Positions 9,304-18,315 are shown, counted from the first letter of the stretch. The stretch: 64,000 nt of DNA from Chryseobacterium camelliae (GCF_030818575.1 NZ_JAUTAL010000001.1:2914001-2978000); one strand, 5' to 3'. A program made the numbers and translations. Notes: generated by a model not told the origin, from the sequence alone.

Positions 9304-9963
9304 ATGAAAAAAGCCTTTGAATTCCTCAAGCAGCTGGAAAGAAACAACAACCGGGAATGGTTTACCACCCACAAAGCGGAGTATGAGACGATAGCAAAAG
9401 AAAACAAAACCCTTTTCAATCAGATCCATGCAGAGCTTCAGCAACATGACCAGGTACCGGGAATCCATATGTACAGGATTTACCGGGATGTTAGGTTTTC
9501 AAAGGATCAGACGCCGTACAAAACCCATTTCGGGGTCGGGTATTCCCGCCTGAAACCGATGCTGAGAGGAGGCTATTACATCCATCTTGAGCACGGCAAC
9601 AGCTTCGTGGGCGGCGGATTCTGGGGACCGGATGCCAAAGACCTGCTCCGCATCCGCAAAGAATTTGAAATCAGCACCGCGGAAATTGAAAAGATTACAT
9701 CAGACCAAACCTTTATCAATTATTTCAAAGAAATTAAAGGTGATGCCGTGAAAACAGCACCCAGAGGTTTCGATAAAAACCTTCCCGCCATCGACCTGAT
9801 CAGAAAAAAGCAGTATGTCGTTATGCGGCCGTTGACCGATCAGGAAGTTTTTTCTGCCGATTTCCCAAAAGAAGCGGTGCTCACCTTACTGGCCATGCGC
9901 CCTTTTTTCGATTACATGAGCGAAGTGCTTACGACGGATTTGAATGGAGCTTCCTTAATTTAA
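9304..9963 (+). CDS. DUF2461 domain-containing protein
   Basis: A 219-residue protein of the DUF2461 (TIGR02453) family. Characteristic stretches are FLKQLERNNNREWFTTHKAEYE at the start, IYRDVRFSKDQTPYKTHFGV in the first third, YYIHLEHGNSFVGGGFW in the middle and MRPLTDQEVFS near the end. The family is widespread in bacteria and fungi but has no established reaction. The start at 9304 gives the family N-terminus and follows a good promoter. It stands alone among repeats. Confidence 0.88.
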   Translation: MKKAFEFLKQLERNNNREWFTTHKAEYETIAKENKTLFNQIHAELQQHDQVPGIHMYRIYRDVRFSKDQTPYKTHFGVGYSRLKPMLRGGYYIHLEHGNSFVGGGFWGPDAKDLLRIRKEFEISTAEIEKITSDQTFINYFKEIKGDAVKTAPRGFDKNLPAIDLIRKKQYVVMRPLTDQEVFSADFPKEAVLTLLAMRPFFDYMSEVLTTDLNGASLI

Positions 9964-10100
9964 ATGTAAATGGTGTTTGAGAATTTCTCCCTGCATAGAG
10001 CAGTTAATATTTACATAATTTTATCAATCATCAACTAAACTCACTTGTTCTTTCAATTACTTTAAAAGTTATAGACCATTAACCATCCCTTGAAATAATC

Positions 10101-10532
10101 ATGAAAATAAAGCTTCTTATCTTTTCATTTCTGATTTCAGTAAAACTATTCGGATGTAAATGCGAAAATATGAGCATTCAGAAATCATTTAAATATGCAG
10201 ATTTTGTTTTTATAGAAAAGGTGTATGACATTGTTCAGATCCCTACGGGATTCAAAACTTTAAATAATTACCTCAGCAAAATACAGGTTAAGAAAATTTA
10301 CAAGTCGAATGCTTATGAAGACTTTTACAAAAAAGATGCAACCCTTTTTTCATCTCAGCTTAGATCCTGTGATCTGTTTTACGATAAAAATACCGAGTAT
10401 TTAATTTTTGGCTATATCAAACCCGATACGAGCTGGCCTATATTCTCTTACCTCAGTTGGCAAGAGCTTCCAGCTCGTACCAACACAAAACTATCACCTA
10501 TTAATAAAGAGAAAACCTTTTCAACACTTTAA
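10101..10532 (+). CDS. Secreted protein with 3' end replaced by a repeat
   Basis: A 143-residue protein with a signal peptide (MKIKLLIFSFLISVKLFG). The first part (CKCENMSIQKSFKYADFVFIEKV and RSCDLFYDKNTEYLIFGY) has the cysteine-strand layout of secreted TIMP/netrin-like bacterial domains, which is a guess from pattern. From about residue 118 onward (WQELPARTNTKLSPINKEKTFSTL) the codons lie in repeat R2, so the native C-terminus, probably with further cysteines, is lost. It is likely a pseudogene or truncated product. Confidence 0.65.
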   Translation: MKIKLLIFSFLISVKLFGCKCENMSIQKSFKYADFVFIEKVYDIVQIPTGFKTLNNYLSKIQVKKIYKSNAYEDFYKKDATLFSSQLRSCDLFYDKNTEYLIFGYIKPDTSWPIFSYLSWQELPARTNTKLSPINKEKTFSTL

Positions 10533-10596
10533 GTTATAAATGAAAGTATTATATTTTTGATGGCCACGAGCTAGAAGCTCGCGGCAGTGTAGGAGA
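10454..10596 (+). repeat. Composite repeat R2 inserted in a gene
   Basis: The left palindrome (GAGCTTCCAGCTCG), the inner block shared with R1 (a stretch of more than 25 identical bases around 10502-10533) and the right palindrome CACGAGCTAGAAGCTCGCGG (10565-10584) are all present. It overlaps the last 26 codons of the gene at 10101 and fills most of the space before the next gene. Confidence 0.75.
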
Positions 10597-10655
10597 AATT
10601 AATTTCATTATCATTTTTAATGTTTTACGATCCGTTTTACTAAATCCTATTTTAT

Positions 10656-10663
10656 TACATTTG
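10656..10663 (+). promoter_or_regulatory. -7 promoter element
   Basis: TACATTTG fits TAnnTTTG, 37 bp before the membrane-protein gene. The -33 box is unclear. Confidence 0.45.
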
Positions 10664-10700
10664 CAGCTAAAATCAAGCTGACTAACCATTTAAACTACTA

Positions 10701-11795
10701 ATGGAAGAGAATTTCAAAAATTACGAGAAAACAATTACTAAAAAGCATAGCATCAGCTTTACTCCAAAATACAAAGAAGAGTTTAATACACCGGTTAATG
10801 AGATCATTTTTATTGCAGTTGCAGAAAAAGCATTTGAAAAACTTGGTTGGGATGTCATTTATAAAGATAATTTCAATATAGAAGCAAAACGTAAGGAAGC
10901 AGGCTGGATGAATGAACGTTGGACAGAAATCATCACGACAACGTACAAAAACGGAAATATTTCTGTAAAAAGCGAATCCTTGGGTAATGAGATCTGGGAC
11001 GCCGGTAAAAACTCGAAAAGGGTACAATTATTCATCTATGCTTATCAAGAAACCTTAAAGACGTTCGACCAAGAAGCACTTAAGGAATTAGAGAAGGAAG
11101 CAGAGAAAAAAAACAACTGGGACGACTATATTATTCCGGATACTTTGCCAAAGCCGATGCAGACAAAGACTCCCGACTTTACAATTCCCTTAATCGGCGG
11201 TTTACTAGTCTCACTTATTTTGGGATTTATAGTAGCATTCCTTTCTGTTAAAGGATTATATTTTATCGGCTTATTTGAATTTCTTGTAGCAACAACACTT
11301 GTTTTTGCAATGAAATATTTCATTAAATATTCAAATTACACTAATTTTAGAAAGCTTCAGTATTTGTTAGCTGCTATGGTCATATTGATTTATTCATCAA
11401 ATCAATATTTTCAGTATGAAATAATTCTTCACGAAAATAATTTGGAAAGAATTGGATTCCTGAGCTTTTTACAAATTAGGTTTTCCCAGGGCTTTGTTGT
11501 AAATAAAATAAATCTGGGCTGGATAGGTTGGATTATCAGCTGGATTATACAGTTAGGATTAACAGGACTTTTTACTTATCTGAAAACAGCAGTAGTTCTT
11601 ACGAAATATGTTCTTGAAAGAATACCGGCCGAAGTAGTGGATTTTGCCTGTTATCATTTTGTTAAAAATAAATCGGAAGAGGAAGTAAGAAAAGAACTTG
11701 CCGGAAAAGGATGGTCGGACAAAAAAAATCAAGATGAAGTTTTTGAAGCCATCGGAGGTGTTCAGAATGCAGTTGAATTAAATAGAATCAAATAA
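10701..11795 (+). CDS. Membrane protein with N-terminal cytosolic domain, unknown family
   Basis: A 364-residue protein that I do not recognise. Residues 1-145 are soluble and charged (a domain with FIAVAEKAFEKLGWDVIY). Four or more hydrophobic segments follow at roughly 160-182, 186-206, 218-235 and 270-300. The C-terminus is again soluble, with KSEEEVRKELAGKGWSDKKNQDEVFEAIG, which resembles a short helical peptide-recognition segment. The gene is isolated, with its own -7 element, and AT-rich. Inner-membrane location is likely. Confidence 0.7.
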   Translation: MEENFKNYEKTITKKHSISFTPKYKEEFNTPVNEIIFIAVAEKAFEKLGWDVIYKDNFNIEAKRKEAGWMNERWTEIITTTYKNGNISVKSESLGNEIWDAGKNSKRVQLFIYAYQETLKTFDQEALKELEKEAEKKNNWDDYIIPDTLPKPMQTKTPDFTIPLIGGLLVSLILGFIVAFLSVKGLYFIGLFEFLVATTLVFAMKYFIKYSNYTNFRKLQYLLAAMVILIYSSNQYFQYEIILHENNLERIGFLSFLQIRFSQGFVVNKINLGWIGWIISWIIQLGLTGLFTYLKTAVVLTKYVLERIPAEVVDFACYHFVKNKSEEEVRKELAGKGWSDKKNQDEVFEAIGGVQNAVELNRIK

Positions 11796-11920
11796 AAACA
11801 TCCATCACTGGCGCAATAAACATTCTATAAACCAAAACAATACTTTAAAAATACGCGTGGAAACGCAAATTAACTCGGGTACAAAAAATACCAACTCATA
11901 TTACTTTTAAATTATTTTAT

Positions 11921-12361
11921 ATGAAAAAAATTTTATTCATTATCTATTTATCAATTTTTTCAGTAAGTTGTGCACAAAACTCCGAATCTCAAAATAAACA
12001 GAATTCTGATGAAGAAGAATTTGGTGAAATTATAAGTTTTGATGAGTATGATATTTCTATGCTGAGATTAATTGTTACTCCGGAAAAATATCATAATAAA
12101 ACGGTACAAGTCATTGGATACTTAAATCTTGAGTTTGAAGGAAATGCAATATATTTTCATCAGGAAGATTATGAAAAAGGGTCATCAAGAAATGGAATGT
12201 GGGTTGATTTCAGTGAAGATTTAATTCATAAAAAGGATTTGAAAAAATTCAATAAGAAATATGTGATTATAATAGGAAAATTTGATATGAATTCAAAAGG
12301 ACATATGGGAATGTTCGGAGGATCATTGAAAAACATATCCCGGCTTGATGAATGGCATTAA
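11921..12361 (+). CDS. Small lipoprotein
   Basis: A 146-residue protein with a lipobox (IFSVSCAQ, Cys17), so it is likely lipid-anchored. An acidic linker (residues 20-35) leads into a compact domain with LRLIVTPEKYHNKTVQVIGYL and KFNKKYVIIIGKFDM, which looks like an OB-type beta barrel. No known function. It lies alone in AT-rich DNA before repeat R3. Confidence 0.72.
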   Translation: MKKILFIIYLSIFSVSCAQNSESQNKQNSDEEEFGEIISFDEYDISMLRLIVTPEKYHNKTVQVIGYLNLEFEGNAIYFHQEDYEKGSSRNGMWVDFSEDLIHKKDLKKFNKKYVIIIGKFDMNSKGHMGMFGGSLKNISRLDEWH

Positions 12362-12417
12362 GAAATATTTCTGATAAAATATTTTTTTAAATACTATCAA
12401 AATATTTAACACGATCT

Positions 12418-12560
12418 CCCGCTGGCGCGAGCTTCTAGCTTGTGTCTACATAAAACTCTTCCTTAATGATAAATAGAAAACAGTTTCAACACATTAAGCC
12501 GTAAAGGAGGTATTATGTTTTTAATCACCACGTGCGTGACTCTCGCGGTAGCATAGGGAG
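12418..12560 (+). repeat. Composite repeat R3
   Basis: The left palindrome CTGGCGCGAGCTTCTAGCTT, the inner block (AAATAGAAAACAGTTTCAAC, GTAAAGGAGGTATTATG) and a decayed right end (GTGCGTGACTCTCGCGG) are present. It is the most diverged of the three long copies. The spurious upstream in-frame extension of the next gene starts inside it. Confidence 0.7.
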
Positions 12561-12681
12561 AATTTGGCAAGCGTACCCGCTCTTGCCACCACGGAAAAGG
12601 AAGATAAAAACATTCATAAATCCATCATTTCCGTATCTTTACTTTCATTCAAACGCAAATCATGTACACAAAACCTTACCT

Positions 12682-13410
12682 ATGGAAAACGATCACACTA
12701 ACTTTTACGAAGAGGACATCAGGGAATTAAAAGAAGGATTAACGCCTTTTCCTGAGGATATATTTGTGGCAGACCAAGCCTGGTTAAGCAGCTACGTATT
12801 GCCTTTGATATCGGTTGATTTGGGGATATTATGGCCGGATTTAAAAGGAACCGTGGTACACCTTCTCAATCCTACTGAACCTTACGAGGGAGTGATTGGT
12901 GAGAAAACCACCGATTTCTACACTGAATTCTGCACAGAAAACTGGATGGCCTTCCGGCTTACAGAAGATAATAAGTATGCTTTCTTAGGAAAGGAAGAAT
13001 ATTTCCTTTCTGCTCCAAAACATCAGCATGACATTGATGCTGACTTTACAGAACACATCAATACAATCCGGGAAAATTACCGGAGGACAAAGGCCAGATT
13101 TAAAATGACAGGCCAGCTGTTACCCTGGCAGGAAGACAACCCGCAAAGTTTCCTGGACAGGTTAGGCGGAGAACTGTGGGAAGGCAACTGGACATTCATG
13201 GCGCCTGTTCCGCCCGCCTTTGAAATGAATGTGGATGAATCCGGTGAAGACCTGCGGAATGAAGGAATTTCAATTTCCTATCAGGACAAAGAATTCCTAT
13301 ATGTCGGTGAAGTATCCGGATACAACTACTGCGGAAAAGGAGCCGATGCTATCCTGATGTTCTATGAACCGGAAAGCCGGATTGTGCTATTTACTTACGA
13401 CTGGACTTAA
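12682..13410 (+). CDS. Hypothetical protein, possibly frameshifted at its end
   Basis: A 242-residue protein starting at MENDHTNFYEE; an in-frame extension to 12532 would begin in repeat R3 and is unlikely. The sequence is acidic and soluble, with WMAFRLTEDNKYAFLG and SGYNYCGKGADAILMFYEPESR. No family recognised. Directly after the stop another frame continues with protein-like sequence (13418-13552), so the last part may have been cut off by a 1-base deletion near 13407. Confidence 0.65.
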   Translation: MENDHTNFYEEDIRELKEGLTPFPEDIFVADQAWLSSYVLPLISVDLGILWPDLKGTVVHLLNPTEPYEGVIGEKTTDFYTEFCTENWMAFRLTEDNKYAFLGKEEYFLSAPKHQHDIDADFTEHINTIRENYRRTKARFKMTGQLLPWQEDNPQSFLDRLGGELWEGNWTFMAPVPPAFEMNVDESGEDLRNEGISISYQDKEFLYVGEVSGYNYCGKGADAILMFYEPESRIVLFTYDWT

Positions 13411-13417
13411 AAAATGC

Positions 13418-13552
13418 ATGCCTGAACCAACCGTTTATATAGAATCTATGTCCTACGATTCTTCTTTCGGGATCGGTTTCGGGTACCTGCTGGAAAAACA
13501 GAAAGACGGAAGCTGGGCTGTGAAAAAAATGATCAATACTTCTATTACGTAA
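13418..13552 (+). pseudogene. Short frame, likely detached C-terminus of the preceding gene
   Basis: Forty-four codons from the ATG at 13418 give MPEPTVYIESMSYDSSFGIG and FGYLLEKQKDGSWAVKKM, which reads like the last beta hairpins of a larger protein. Restoring one T near 13407-13408 in the right way would join it to the preceding frame. It could also be a separate small gene. Confidence 0.4.
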
Positions 13553-13617
13553 AGCCTAAACTTCACCATGAAAGTATCATATTACTATGGCATTAAATTT
13601 AATTAGCAGATAATACA

Positions 13618-14163
13618 ATGAATACAGCCTTAATCATCATCGATATCCAAAACGATTATTTTCAGAACGGGAAAGCAGAACTGTCACATCCCGATAAAGC
13701 AAGCGCTAATGCCAGATTACTGCTTGAACATTTCAGAAGGAAAAATCTGCCTGTTGTCCATATTCAGCATATTGCCAGCCGGCCCGAGGCAACATTTTTC
13801 ATCTCCGGTTCACCAGGTGCGGAAATCCACCATGACGTGCAGCCCACAGATCAGGAACAGATTATTATCAAGCATTACCCGAACAGCTTCAGGGATACCC
13901 ATCTTTTGGAATACCTGAAATCTAAAAATATCACCGATCTGGTTATCTGCGGCATGCAGACGCATATGTGTGTAGATGCAACAACAAGAGCCGCAAAAGA
14001 TTTTGGATTTAACTGTATTGTTATCGGCGATGCCTGTGCAACAAAAGACCTTGCTGTAAACGGAGCTACGGTGAAAGCTGCTGATGTACAGACCGCATTT
14101 TTATCGGCCCTGAATTATTTTTATTCAACCGTAATGACCACAGAAGAATACTTAAAACAATAA
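13618..14163 (+). CDS. Isochorismatase-family cysteine hydrolase
   Basis: A 181-residue enzyme of the isochorismatase-like hydrolase fold. The triad is visible as D9 (LIIIDIQNDYF), K85 (IIIKHYPNSF) and C118 (GMQTHMCVDATTRAA). Family members hydrolyse amides or vinyl ethers such as nicotinamide, N-carbamoyl amines or isochorismate; short stand-alone forms like this are mostly amidases of unknown substrate. Cytoplasmic. It stands as a single gene, 65 bp after the preceding fragment. Confidence 0.92.
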   Translation: MNTALIIIDIQNDYFQNGKAELSHPDKASANARLLLEHFRRKNLPVVHIQHIASRPEATFFISGSPGAEIHHDVQPTDQEQIIIKHYPNSFRDTHLLEYLKSKNITDLVICGMQTHMCVDATTRAAKDFGFNCIVIGDACATKDLAVNGATVKAADVQTAFLSALNYFYSTVMTTEEYLKQ

Positions 14164-14334
14164 ATGGCCATATAATAAGAAACAGGTTGCAGGAAACTCC
14201 TGTTATATGAAGACACATTTACTCTGCCTGTACCACAATAAGATGTCATATTTTGTATTTAATAAAGTGACAAACACGCAGGATATACACATCAGCAAAA
14301 TGAATTTCCCTACTGATGATTTTATATATGATCA

Positions 14335-14910
14335 ATGGTAAAAAATGACACAATTATTTTCGGCAATCATAACTGGCGGGTGCTTGACATCAAAAACGGC
14401 AGAGCATTAATTATCACAGGAGACATTATAGAACTTCAGTGGTATCATCGTGAGTTTACCGATATTACCTGGGCTGACTGTCAATTAAGGAACTACCTGA
14501 ATAAGGTGTTTTATAATACATTCAACCCGGATGAAAAAGCAAAAATTATTGCGGTAACCAATATCAACAGCGATAACCAATGGTTTAAAACAAAAGGTGG
14601 AAGTGACACTCTTGACCATATATTCCTACTTGGTCTTGAAGATGTCTGTGAATACTTTGGAGATAGTAAAGAAAACTTATTCGTTAAAGGCAAACAGAAA
14701 TGGCTGATTGATGACGAGAATAACCAGGAACGACAAGCAAAGTTTAAGGGTAAAAATCATTGGTGGAGGCTTCGTTCCCCCGGTTATTACGGCCGGACTT
14801 CTGCAAGTGTGAATTCCAACGGGAATGTGTATGTCCGTGGCAACGGCGTTTACGGAACTCCGAAAGACGGCGGCGGCATACGCCCTGCATTATGGCTGAA
14901 AACTGACTGA
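14335..14910 (+). CDS. DUF6273 domain-containing protein
   Basis: A 191-residue protein with the DUF6273 pattern: an N-terminal W-R-VLDI strand (NHNWRVLDIKNGRALIIT), a middle segment WADCQLRNYLNKVFYNTFNP and the C-terminal block WWRLRSPGYYGRTSASVNSN followed by GGGIRPALWL. The family, related to the FGE-sulfatase/C-type-lectin fold, is common in Firmicutes and phage-linked regions; its role is unknown. No signal peptide. It may have arrived by transfer. Confidence 0.85.
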   Translation: MVKNDTIIFGNHNWRVLDIKNGRALIITGDIIELQWYHREFTDITWADCQLRNYLNKVFYNTFNPDEKAKIIAVTNINSDNQWFKTKGGSDTLDHIFLLGLEDVCEYFGDSKENLFVKGKQKWLIDDENNQERQAKFKGKNHWWRLRSPGYYGRTSASVNSNGNVYVRGNGVYGTPKDGGGIRPALWLKTD

Positions 14911-15071
14911 AAACATTACTGAAACAAAACCAGACCATTTTCAGCAGGCAGACTGAAGAAAATAATAACAACAGTCATCTAACCAAGCATTAACAATATA
15001 GGCAATGGAACTTTAATTTTCAGTGCTGATATAAAAAACTAAATCAATTCGTTAACCATAATTTCACAGCT

Positions 15072-15752
15072 ATGTTTCAAAGAGAAAATATAGAATTTTT
15101 AAAATCCAAAGGGTTAAAAATTTCCGGTAATGAAAAAGATAGAATAAGCGTTATAAAACCAAAAGGATTGAGCGGAAATTATCTACCAGAAAACAGTATA
15201 TCGAAAATAAGTATTGCTCTTGAAGATGAAGAATTGTACTCAGATTGCCCAATAATTCAGATTTATAAAAACGAAAACATTTTTTCAGCAAAATGTTGGG
15301 ACTGGGTTCCCGGACCAGGTCCGGGAGATTTTGTTATTGATTTTGATTCCGAAGATAAATTAATACAGTTCTTAATACACTATTATTTTGAAAATAATGT
15401 ATATTTTGAAGCACGTAAACGATACGTTATTCAAAGTAGAAGATCTTTAAACATTGTTGATTTAAAAAATATCTTTGATCAATTATTACAACAAATTGAA
15501 AACAAGTTCAATAAGTCCGAAATAACTTTTTTTAATAGAGGCACATTTCATAAAATACCAATTGAAAAATGGCACATAACAGAATCTGAAAAAGATAAAA
15601 TGACTGTAGAAGCAGAAACAGGTTTTCTATATTTTGAAATCCAAAAATTGCGGAAAAAAATTGATGATAAAGAGGAATTTGATCAAGAAGATTTCACTTA
15701 TGTTTCTGATTTAATAAATGAATTAAGTTTTACAATGAAAAATAAAGACTAA
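15072..15752 (+). CDS. Hypothetical protein
   Basis: A 226-residue soluble protein, not recognised. Visible features are a Trp-Pro-Gly turn (CWDWVPGPGPGDF), a helical middle region (LNIVDLKNIFDQLLQQIENKF) and an acidic-basic C-terminus. The coding DNA is AT-rich compared with its neighbours, and the gene is isolated, which suggests transfer. Confidence 0.65.
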   Translation: MFQRENIEFLKSKGLKISGNEKDRISVIKPKGLSGNYLPENSISKISIALEDEELYSDCPIIQIYKNENIFSAKCWDWVPGPGPGDFVIDFDSEDKLIQFLIHYYFENNVYFEARKRYVIQSRRSLNIVDLKNIFDQLLQQIENKFNKSEITFFNRGTFHKIPIEKWHITESEKDKMTVEAETGFLYFEIQKLRKKIDDKEEFDQEDFTYVSDLINELSFTMKNKD

Positions 15753-15868
15753 GATGAATACAAATTTGGATCAGGATGTTTATGTACAAAACCGAAATCC
15801 TGAACTAGCTCTAGCATCTTATTCTTGTTATTAAAGAGCATTACAAAATGAAACAAATAAAAAATACA

Positions 15869-16402
15869 ATGAGAAAAATAATCTATTACGTGGCAAGCTC
15901 ACTGGACGGCTTTATTTCAGGCCTCAATGACGACATCAGCGGTTTCGTGGGAACAGGAAACGGCGTGGACCAATACCTGGCAGATCTGGCCCGGTTCGAT
16001 ACGGTTATCATGGGAAGGAATACTTATGAATTTGGCTATAAATACGGCATGGAGCCCGGACAGCCTGCCTATCCGCATATGAAGCATTATATCTTTTCAG
16101 ACACCCTGGAACTTCAAAACCCACATCCGCAGGTACAGGTAAAAAAGCTGGACCTTTCCGAAATAGATCAGCTGCAAAGAGAAGCAGGAACAGACATTTA
16201 TCTTTGCGGCGGCGGACAGTTGGCAGGCTGGCTTCTGGACCATCAGAAAATCAGCACGGTGAAGGTCAAACTGAATCCTCTGATACTGGGAGAAGGGGTC
16301 ACGCTGTTCGGGGATTCTACTTCAAGCTATAAACTGGAGCTGGTAGACAGTTCAATATATGAGGCCGGATTACAATTGATGACATTCAATATAATCTATT
16401 GA
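15869..16402 (+). CDS. Dihydrofolate reductase family protein (RibD C-terminal-like)
   Basis: A 177-residue protein of the RibD-C/DHFR-like fold: IIYYVASSLDGFISG at the N-terminus, TVIMGRNTYEFG in the middle (nucleotide-binding region) and IYLCGGGQLAGWLL with LNPLILGEGVTLF near the end. Such proteins (YyaP/YwjB type) bind NADPH, but the substrate is unknown. The start at 15869 gives the family N-terminus; an ATG seven codons upstream (15848) is possible. Confidence 0.88.
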   Translation: MRKIIYYVASSLDGFISGLNDDISGFVGTGNGVDQYLADLARFDTVIMGRNTYEFGYKYGMEPGQPAYPHMKHYIFSDTLELQNPHPQVQVKKLDLSEIDQLQREAGTDIYLCGGGQLAGWLLDHQKISTVKVKLNPLILGEGVTLFGDSTSSYKLELVDSSIYEAGLQLMTFNIIY

Positions 16403-16476
16403 TCATAAATGCCGAACTTTTACCAATAAGGCTGAAATGACAGTGAAAGAAAATTATCCTAAAAATTGAAACTAAG

Positions 16477-16971
16477 ATGACAAGCTCCATTACAATTAGA
16501 GAATACCAAACCAAAGACAAAAGTGAGGTCATTAACTTAATAAGGCTAAATACGCCCAAATATTTTGCAGTTGAAGAAGAAGATTTGAATCAATACCTGG
16601 AAACGGAAAGGGAACTTTATTATGTTTTATTGTATGATCAAAAAATTGTTGGCTGTGGTGGGATCAATTTTGCAGACAATAATACAGTGGGAAAAATTAG
16701 CTGGGACATACTCCATCCAGATTATCAGGGAAAGTCCTTGGGAACAAAATTACTAAACTACCGAATAGACAAGCTAAATTCTATTGACGGAATACAGAAA
16801 ATTACTGTAAGGACTTCACAGGTTGCATATAGATTCTATGAGAAGCTGGGATTTGAGCTTTTTGAAGTTAAAAAAGATTATTGGGCAGAGGGATTTGATA
16901 TGTATAATATGGAATATAAAACAAAATATAATCAGAATGAAAATCGAAACCCATCATATCAACCATCTTAA
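16477..16971 (+). CDS. GNAT-family N-acetyltransferase
   Basis: A 164-residue acetyltransferase. The acetyl-CoA-binding motif A is DILHPDYQGKSLGTKLLNYRI, followed by VRTSQVAYRFYEKLGFELFEV (motif B). The substrate is unknown. The last 12 codons overlap the next gene by 35 bp in another frame, so the two are transcribed and probably translated in sequence. Confidence 0.88.
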   Translation: MTSSITIREYQTKDKSEVINLIRLNTPKYFAVEEEDLNQYLETERELYYVLLYDQKIVGCGGINFADNNTVGKISWDILHPDYQGKSLGTKLLNYRIDKLNSIDGIQKITVRTSQVAYRFYEKLGFELFEVKKDYWAEGFDMYNMEYKTKYNQNENRNPSYQPS

Positions 16972-17299
16972 AATTGCTGAAATTATAACGGACCAGATTA
17001 TTTTGAGTACTCCCGAAGAAGGATTGGATATATTAGGAAATTTGTATTATCAGGGCTTTGATGGTATAATGATCCATAAAGAAAATATCACCCCAGATTT
17101 TTTTGATTTGAAAACTAAAATCGCGGGAGAAATCCTTCAGAAGTTCGCACAATATCAGATGCCGCTGATCATTCTTGGTGATTTTTCTTCTTTCAGCAGC
17201 AAGAGTTTAAACGACTTCATCTACGAAAGCAATAAAGGCAGACAGGTTAACTTCCTACCCTCCCGGTCCGAAGCCATACGAGTATGGTCCCATATCTAA
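16937..17299 (+). CDS. DUF4180 domain-containing protein
   Basis: A 120-residue protein starting inside the end of the acetyltransferase gene. It shows the DUF4180 pattern: DILGNLYYQGFDGIMIHKEN, FFDLKTKIAGEILQKFAQYQ and a C-terminal LILGDFSSFSSKSLNDFIYE. The family has no known function. The long in-frame extension to 16823 runs inside the acetyltransferase gene and is rejected. Confidence 0.85.
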   Translation: MKIETHHINHLKIAEIITDQIILSTPEEGLDILGNLYYQGFDGIMIHKENITPDFFDLKTKIAGEILQKFAQYQMPLIILGDFSSFSSKSLNDFIYESNKGRQVNFLPSRSEAIRVWSHI

Positions 17300-17342
17300 A
17301 TGCAAACGATTTCATGAGATGTAACCAATACCATGCTCACTT

Positions 17343-17885
17343 ATGAAGATAGAACGCTTAGCAGCACTTACTGTTGAACAATTTGAATCGTTAGGAAATG
17401 ACGGCTATACTTCCGATCAGAAATTTGTTCTGACCACCACTCGGGAGATTCATTCGTTTTCATTCAGCCTGTCACTAACGGATCTGAATGAGACGTATAT
17501 AAAAGATTACGGCACAACGCCTGAAGATATTGAAGAATATAATGAAATCATCCTGAAAGGAGATTCATTCGGAGCATATGACAACGAGGAACTTGCCGGA
17601 ATGGCCATCTGTGAAGAGCAACACTGGAATAGCAGCCTGCATCTCTGCAATCTGTTGGTTTCGGAAAAACAAAGACAGAAAGGTATTGGAACACTCTTAA
17701 TGGCAAAAGTCATCCGGCATGCAAGAGACAAAAATTGCAGGATCATAGACCTTGAAACCCAGAACACCAACGTGCCCGCCATTCGGTTTTATCTAAAACA
17801 AGGCTTCAGAATAACAGGATTAAGAACAGATGTATACGATGACGGGATCACTGAAGAAGCCATTTTTATGACGCTCAGGGTATAA
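17343..17885 (+). CDS. GNAT-family N-acetyltransferase
   Basis: A 180-residue acetyltransferase. Motif A is CNLLVSEKQRQKGIGTLLMA and motif B NTNVPAIRFYLKQGFRITGL. The layout (long N-terminal half, then the acetyl-CoA site) resembles streptothricin-acetyltransferase-like enzymes, but the substrate cannot be assigned. It follows DUF4180 by 43 bp on the same strand. Confidence 0.87.
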   Translation: MKIERLAALTVEQFESLGNDGYTSDQKFVLTTTREIHSFSFSLSLTDLNETYIKDYGTTPEDIEEYNEIILKGDSFGAYDNEELAGMAICEEQHWNSSLHLCNLLVSEKQRQKGIGTLLMAKVIRHARDKNCRIIDLETQNTNVPAIRFYLKQGFRITGLRTDVYDDGITEEAIFMTLRV

Positions 17886-18060
17886 CCGGAAAAATACAGA
17901 CCTTCAATGCGGTTTCATGTAATACAGCTGAAGCACAAAACTCAACAGCAGTTTTTTAAATAAACCTTAGCAATATGCAGCACATTTCTGTTTTGAAAGT
18001 CTGAAACATCATATTTTATTTGAGATCCTTTTAATGAAAAACTTTTAAAACTACCACAGG

Positions 18061-18237
18061 ATGCAGCCAAATACAGAAACCATACAAAAAATAAAAAACA
18101 TATTTACGCGGCATGAGTTCCCCGCAAAGACGAAGCTTGTGCTCGAACAAAAGATTGCTGATAACATCTACTATGTTGAAAGTGGTGCTGCACGGGTATG
18201 GCTCAATCATGATGGAAAAGAAATTACTATCCGGTGA
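18061..18237 (+). pseudogene. N-terminal fragment of a Crp/Fnr-family regulator
   Basis: Fifty-eight codons then a stop. The segment IKNIFTRHEFPAKTKLVLEQ and IYYVESGAARVWLNHDGKEI is the start of the cyclic-nucleotide-binding domain of Crp/Fnr regulators; the rest of that domain and the whole HTH are missing. A terminator follows at 18288. It is a remnant left by a deletion. Confidence 0.75.
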
Positions 18238-18287
18238 GATTGGTATATCTTTTATAAAAATGTATCAATAACACCATTTATTATCAT

Positions 18288-18315
18288 AACCGTTCTATTT
18301 ACAGAACGGTTTTTG
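18288..18315 (+). terminator. Rho-independent terminator
   Basis: A perfect 9-bp stem (AACCGTTCT 18288-18296 with AGAACGGTT 18303-18311) followed by Ts, downstream of the Crp fragment. Confidence 0.8.
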
